A model generated the notes under the pieces. The model searched no databases. It saw nothing but the letters and a program-made list of their open reading frames with translations, and had not been told where the DNA came from. Both the position numbers and the translations under genes were made by a program. Shown here in pieces: positions 59,652-64,000 of a stretch of 64,000 bases of DNA (the stretch's first letter is position 1; each line of letters opens with the position of its first letter). The stretch lies in contig NC_034012.1 in assembly GCF_000346465.2 (NCBI RefSeq), forward strand, positions 21,859,169 through 21,923,168, read 5' to 3'. The DNA is from Prunus persica (Eukaryota; Streptophyta; Magnoliopsida; Rosales; Rosaceae).

Positions 59652-59855
59652 TTTTACCTGAATTTATTTCTCTCTCTATATGTATATCTATATCTGTATC
59701 TATATATCTATATCAGGCGCTCTAAAAAACAGAGGAATTTTTTTTTTCTAACTATGTAATTTAATTTAATTTAACTGGCAACAACAAGAGAGAAGAGAAT
59801 TGGGGAAGGAAATTTGTGAGAGAAAGAGCTTGGATTTGGGGTTTGCGCGTTGATT

Positions 59856-59866
59856 TTATATGGAAG
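59856..59866 (-). promoter_or_regulatory. Candidate TATA box of the MAPKKK gene
   Basis: The reverse strand reads CCATATAAAATC about 205 bases before the start codon. Between them is a leader with GA/CT-rich and TATC-repeat stretches (59675-59720). Confidence 0.5.
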
Positions 59867-59929
59867 AAGAAGATGATGAAGACGAAAGGGAGACTTTTTT
59901 TAGAGAGAGAGAAGTGGGACCAGTGGATG

Positions 59930-60599
59930 AGAGAGAGAGGGGCAACACAACAGTGAGGAACAGCTCAGCTAAGAGGCAAGGACAAAAGAGAGAGTTTGCG
60001 GACGGCAGCCGGTGGTTGGATAAAGCGGGGAAATGACGTGGCAATTTCCTAATTGTGATGTACTTTTTACTGTCAACTACATGTGTCATTCACTCGTGTG
60101 TACGAACAGAGCATATACATGCATACATCATTACTTTTTTTTTTTTTTTGTTGAGATATTTAGTGATACACCTATTCTTAATACTAATATTATCAATAAA
60201 CTCTACATCATTGAATTTCTATAAACAAACTCAAAAAAAACTCAAAAAATAACAGCTGACCTTATTAAATTTAATATTGATTATTAAATTACTTTGATGC
60301 CCTATTGAGTGTTTTGGGTATTTTTATGAGATTTTTGGGTTAAGCTTGATTTAAGAAATTGATGGCAATTTTGTAATAAGAAGTTAAAAGTCTCTTTGTT
60401 ATATTGTAAATGGGCTTTGGGTGTGTTTTTAAAGTGTATTTCATATAAGGTATTTTTATAATTTGGGCCCTTATATTGAGTATAATAGTGAATTTCCCTC
60501 TTTTTTTTATGGAAAGAAGTTTAGGAGGAGTGAAGGCTATCCTATTTTAGGGCCAAGGTATACCTCTTTGACGACTTACAGAGCGGGTCTTAGCTCCAT
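59930..60599. other. Intergenic, nothing recognised
   Basis: Upstream flank of the MAPKKK gene, AT-rich, with a T-run at 60136-60149. No gene or clear repeat is seen. Confidence 0.5.
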
Positions 60600-60605
60600 T
60601 TGTTT

Positions 60606-60710
60606 TTTTTAAAGATTTTCCACAAAGAGGGATTTTTGGCAGCGGAACTCGAACCTAGGCTTTGATAGCGACGAGAACGATCCTTACCAACTCAACCAAC
60701 CCTCGTTAGC
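60606..60710 (-). mobile_element. tRNA-derived SINE
   Basis: On the reverse strand AGGGTTGGTTGAGTTGG (A box region, 60686-60703) is followed by GGTTCGAGTTCC (B box, 60644-60655), a near-perfect Pol III promoter. An A-rich piece follows. No anticodon arm of a true tRNA is formed, so it is a SINE rather than a gene. Confidence 0.72.
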
Positions 60711-61060
60711 ATATTTGTATATTCTTTTATCATTTGCAAGTGTGTATGATTATTGTAATCAAAATTGTACGTAAGTTTAACCTAAAAAAATTGTACATAA
60801 GTTACATACATGCGCATATTTGTTTTTTTGAAACATAAAATAAAAGTTTACGAAAGAATATACATGTCGGATCTTACAACCAAGAATGTCAAACTAACAT
60901 TAAGGGGTTGTCGGAGAGGATGTGATCTTGTTTCTTTGTTTGTTTTAGTCTATTACTTTTTAGGAGTTTGATGTATTTTATTTTAATTCTCATGAACTTG
61001 TTAGGAGTTTGCTGTGTTTTGTGGTTTTACAGTGTCATAGGAAAGAAAACCATGATAAAC

Positions 61061-61432
61061 TAGGGGTGGGCACAGTTCGGTTTGGACCGGTTTTTGCCTC
61101 AAATTAGAACCGATCCGATACTATTCATCCGGTTTGATTTTGTTCGGTTTTAATAAAAAAATTTTAAAAACTGTCTGGTTTGGTTTGAACTGGTTATGGT
61201 TCGGTTCCTATTCCGGTTCGAACTTGAACCGGATTATAAAAGTTATTTTTTTAAATTATTTTTTAATACAATTCTCAACTGAAATATTATTTTTTTACTT
61301 AAAAATTAACCAATTATTCAATTTCATATAAAAAATAAATATTAAAGTTTGAAAAGAGAGATATTTTCAAATTAAACTTGATAAATATTAATTTTTTTTA
61401 GCGAAATTAAAATTATATAATTAAATATAAAT
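61061..61432 (+). mobile_element. hAT MITE copy 3, cut by an LTR
   Basis: It begins TAGGGGTGGGCACAGTTCGG and follows copy 1 (2152 onward) closely. It stops at ATATAAAT, equivalent to about position 2497 of copy 1. The LTR start follows at once. Its other end should lie beyond the window, after the inserted retrotransposon. Confidence 0.88.
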
Positions 61433-64000
61433 TGTAATAACCCAAACCTAAATTCATATTTAGTTAGTAATTTATTAAGAGGAAAAGACAATTTTGCCCT
61501 TGGAATAATTTATTAACGAAAAGTTGACTTTTTGACCGAGAAGGAATTTGACAATTCCACACACACTGTTGCGCAGAGCACGACGAAACGAGTTCGTAGA
61601 CACGAAGTGGACTCGAATCGGAGCTTTAACGAAGGAAATACAGTTAAAATATCACGAAGTGCAAAACGGTAATTTGAAAAATCAGATTTTAAAACCCTCA
61701 GTCTCTCTCTTCTCCCTTAGTTTCTCTCTCTCTCTCTCTCTTTCTCACCCCCCCTCCCCCTCGCGTCGCGAACTCCCCTTCCCCCTATCAACATTTTGTG
61801 GCACCATCGCAACCACGGACCACCACCGGCCACAAGACCGGTCTTGTTCGAACCGCAACCACCTCCTCTTCCCTTTCCGATCGCTCTCCGCCCGTGGAAC
61901 CACCGGTGCTGGCCGGAAACTGTAGAAAACCGAGCGATTTTGACAAAAACTTCAACCCGCTCGTTCTCCCTCAATTCTTCTCCAAATTTGTCGAGTAAGG
62001 TATGGATTTCTACCTATTTTCCATGCTCTAGCTGATGGTTGGGTAGGATTGCATCGATTTTGACCTTAACTAGCTCGGTTTTCGAATTGGAATTCGGCCG
62101 GTTTTCGGCCTCCGAGTTCGGCCACTTCCGGTCAGTTTTTGGGGTAGGTCCAAGAACAAAAGTGGCTCCAAATATGGTGTTATACCTAGGGTAGGAGTTT
62201 GGAGCCATGGTTTTGAGATTTTCCGGCGATGTGTAATCGCTTTGGACACCCAGCGCTGCCGGCGCGTGCGGCGGCGTGTGGCGGAGGGTAGTGAAGTGGC
62301 ACTTTGTCTTGATGAGATCCTTAGGTTGTCACGAAAGCGTAGGAAGTCGCGAATCTCAATTTGGATACCGTTTGAGCCTCGAACGGATTTTACATATTGT
62401 ACGATTTCCGGGTTCAATACTGTTGAGCCGTTGGATCGTAATATTTTTCAGATATGTTACTCTAGATAATTTCATAATTGTGTAGGATTTGATGGATCGT
62501 GAATCAGAGTCCCGGAGACTCCGAAATCGCGAACCCTAGGGCTAGGGTTTAGAAATTATGCGATTGCACGATCGTGATCAATCCGACCGTCCGATCGAGA
62601 CCAAACCCTCGGGACATGTGTCCTAGACATATTGGAACTTCTAGCGGCTTCCGGATCATATTGTGAGGTCATGGACCCACGGGGTCCCGAATTGACTTTT
62701 TGGGACTTTTAACGCTTTTTGAGTTCCAAGATACTGCTAAACTGGAAGGAAAGCTTTTATGGGCATAGGAATAACTTTAATTACTTCTAAGAGCCGGGGG
62801 TCAGGTTTTTAAATTAATACTATATGTATTAATAGAATATTTTGGTCATTGAATTAGGCACCCGGGCACCAGTTGACCCGCAGGAGGGACCTTCAAGAGG
62901 TCCAGCGAGCACGGACTACCAGTGAGTGGACTCTTTGTTTTTATAAATGAATTTAAGCAGTTCAGTTTCAGTTATAGGCTGTTTTATGCTTTTGAATATT
63001 TTATTTTGCATGCTGCCAAGTAAAATCTCCTTTAAAGGATATAGGAAAAGAAATTCTAGTTAATTATCAGATAAATGGCAGCAGAATTTTAAAGGTTACA
63101 AGAATTCAGTTATCCAGCAGATTTTCTTCATAAATTTTATATTTTCCTAAATCACCTTGTACCTAGAGATTAAATGTTGCCTTCGGATTATATTGATTGC
63201 CTTCGGTTTAGTCAGCATGCTTGACAGTTGCCCCACGAGTTCTTTGGTACTCGAACTCGTGTGGAGCGAGTAATGCGGATCAGGTGGACCACGGTCCCCT
63301 AAATCCTGCGAGTTGCGGCTCGGATTGACCTCGTGTCACTGAGACCTGCGAGTATGTGTCACCCATGGTGATGCAAGGAATTGACGGATATAAGGAATTG
63401 ACAGAAATAAAGGGTACACCTAGGTGGTAGTTTTAAACTGTTTTCAAAAGTAATGTTGATCATGAATATGATTGGTTTCTATACATGTATAATTATATAC
63501 GTGCATTGATTCAGAAATAAAGAGAATAAGTTAGTTTGTATAACTGTTTTTACAGTGGGGTTAGTATGTTCATATGCTATTTTCTAAACTTTGTTTTGGG
63601 TCCACTCACCCTTTTTGTTGTTTTGCGTCCCCAGGCAGTAGACGTGCACAGTGATCCACCACCGGGCCGTTTTCCATCTTCCGCGCCTTCCTTTGATGTA
63701 GGACTTTTTGTTTTGTAAAAGGATTGATTCCTTTGTAAATTCTTAGTAGTCGCTCTGATGTTTTGCCCTAGACTTAGAATGTAACTGTTGGAATGTATAT
63801 ATATGTGTGCTGGCAGTTGGTTGTATATATATACTTCTTTTAGCAGGTGAAAATGTTTTGGTATTGAGCCAGTTACAAGGGAAACTCTGCCGGTTTTTCG
63901 GTAGGCGACAACCTTGTTATTTTATCGTGTTTTGTATCGAAGGGCAAATAGGTCATTCGTGCCCGACATCCGTCAGGTGTCGGACACGCACAGGGTCCGG
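61433..64000 (+). repeat. Long gypsy LTR, 5' end inside MITE copy 3, runs off the window
   Basis: It begins TGTAATAACCC. It has GTTGACTTTTTGACC near 61520, ACGAGTTCGTAGACACG near 61588, a CT-run leader (61710-61760), a proline/arginine-rich pseudo-coding block (61780-62030) and downstream blocks that match LTRs 23401-30616 and 31669-37618 in order. The last bases (GACATCCGTCAGGTGTCGG then GCACAGGGTCC) correspond to the final 60 or so bases of the related LTRs, so the LTR end should lie just past 64000. Any open frame here is incidental. Confidence 0.85.

Noticed and set aside
60644..60703. Possible tRNA gene on the minus strand
   Set aside because: Good B box but no acceptor stem pairing; a SINE head.

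Overview
This is a plant nuclear window, almost certainly from a woody eudicot. The evidence is intron-rich genes with plant-type splice sites, a plant tRNA-Trp gene, plant LTR retrotransposon lineages, MITEs, SINEs and an endogenous caulimovirid. Rosaceae is my guess from the general look of the proteins; it is inference, not shown. There is no operon structure, CRISPR array or bacterial-type system. Three ordinary protein genes and one tRNA gene sit among nested mobile elements that fill much of the rest.

Layout. 1-3300: decayed repeats, with a hAT transposase remnant and a complete 564-bp non-autonomous hAT element. 3358-6300 (+): seven-exon RAD1 gene (checkpoint clamp of the 9-1-1 complex). 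6729-6800 (-): tRNA-Trp(CCA). 7261-18914 (+): a full-length but dead Ty3/gypsy element of Tat type, with GACTT target duplications, a hAT MITE in its 5' LTR and a solo LTR in its 3' untranslated region. 19910-20871: a Mutator-like element with long terminal inverted repeats. 21021 to about 30616 (-): a second, deleted gypsy element whose 5' LTR was itself entered by a 1.8-kb solo LTR and by a 4.2-kb endogenous pararetrovirus. 31669-37618: two related LTRs with a CACTA-type segment between them. 37631-38282: a 650-bp near-continuous palindrome.

38573 to about 45150 (-): HMG-CoA lyase, a leucine-catabolism enzyme, eight coding exons plus an upstream exon. 46043-46997: another TIR element. 47000-53400: no recognisable gene; it holds a CGGCC-rich patch and a second long inverted repeat (51990-52573). 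53466-59651 (-): MAPKKK3/YODA-type MAP kinase kinase kinase, eleven exons, 642 residues. 60600-64000: a SINE, a third copy of the same hAT MITE, and the start of a long LTR inserted in that MITE and running off the window.

The three protein genes have unrelated jobs (genome-integrity checkpoint, leucine breakdown, MAP kinase signalling) and look like neighbours by chance. The value of the window is its insertion history: several insertions can be dated relative to each other because a sister LTR keeps the empty site. The most unusual gene-level observation is an in-frame, acid-free, AUG-less extension upstream of HMG-CoA lyase. I found nothing I could defend as a wholly new biological system.
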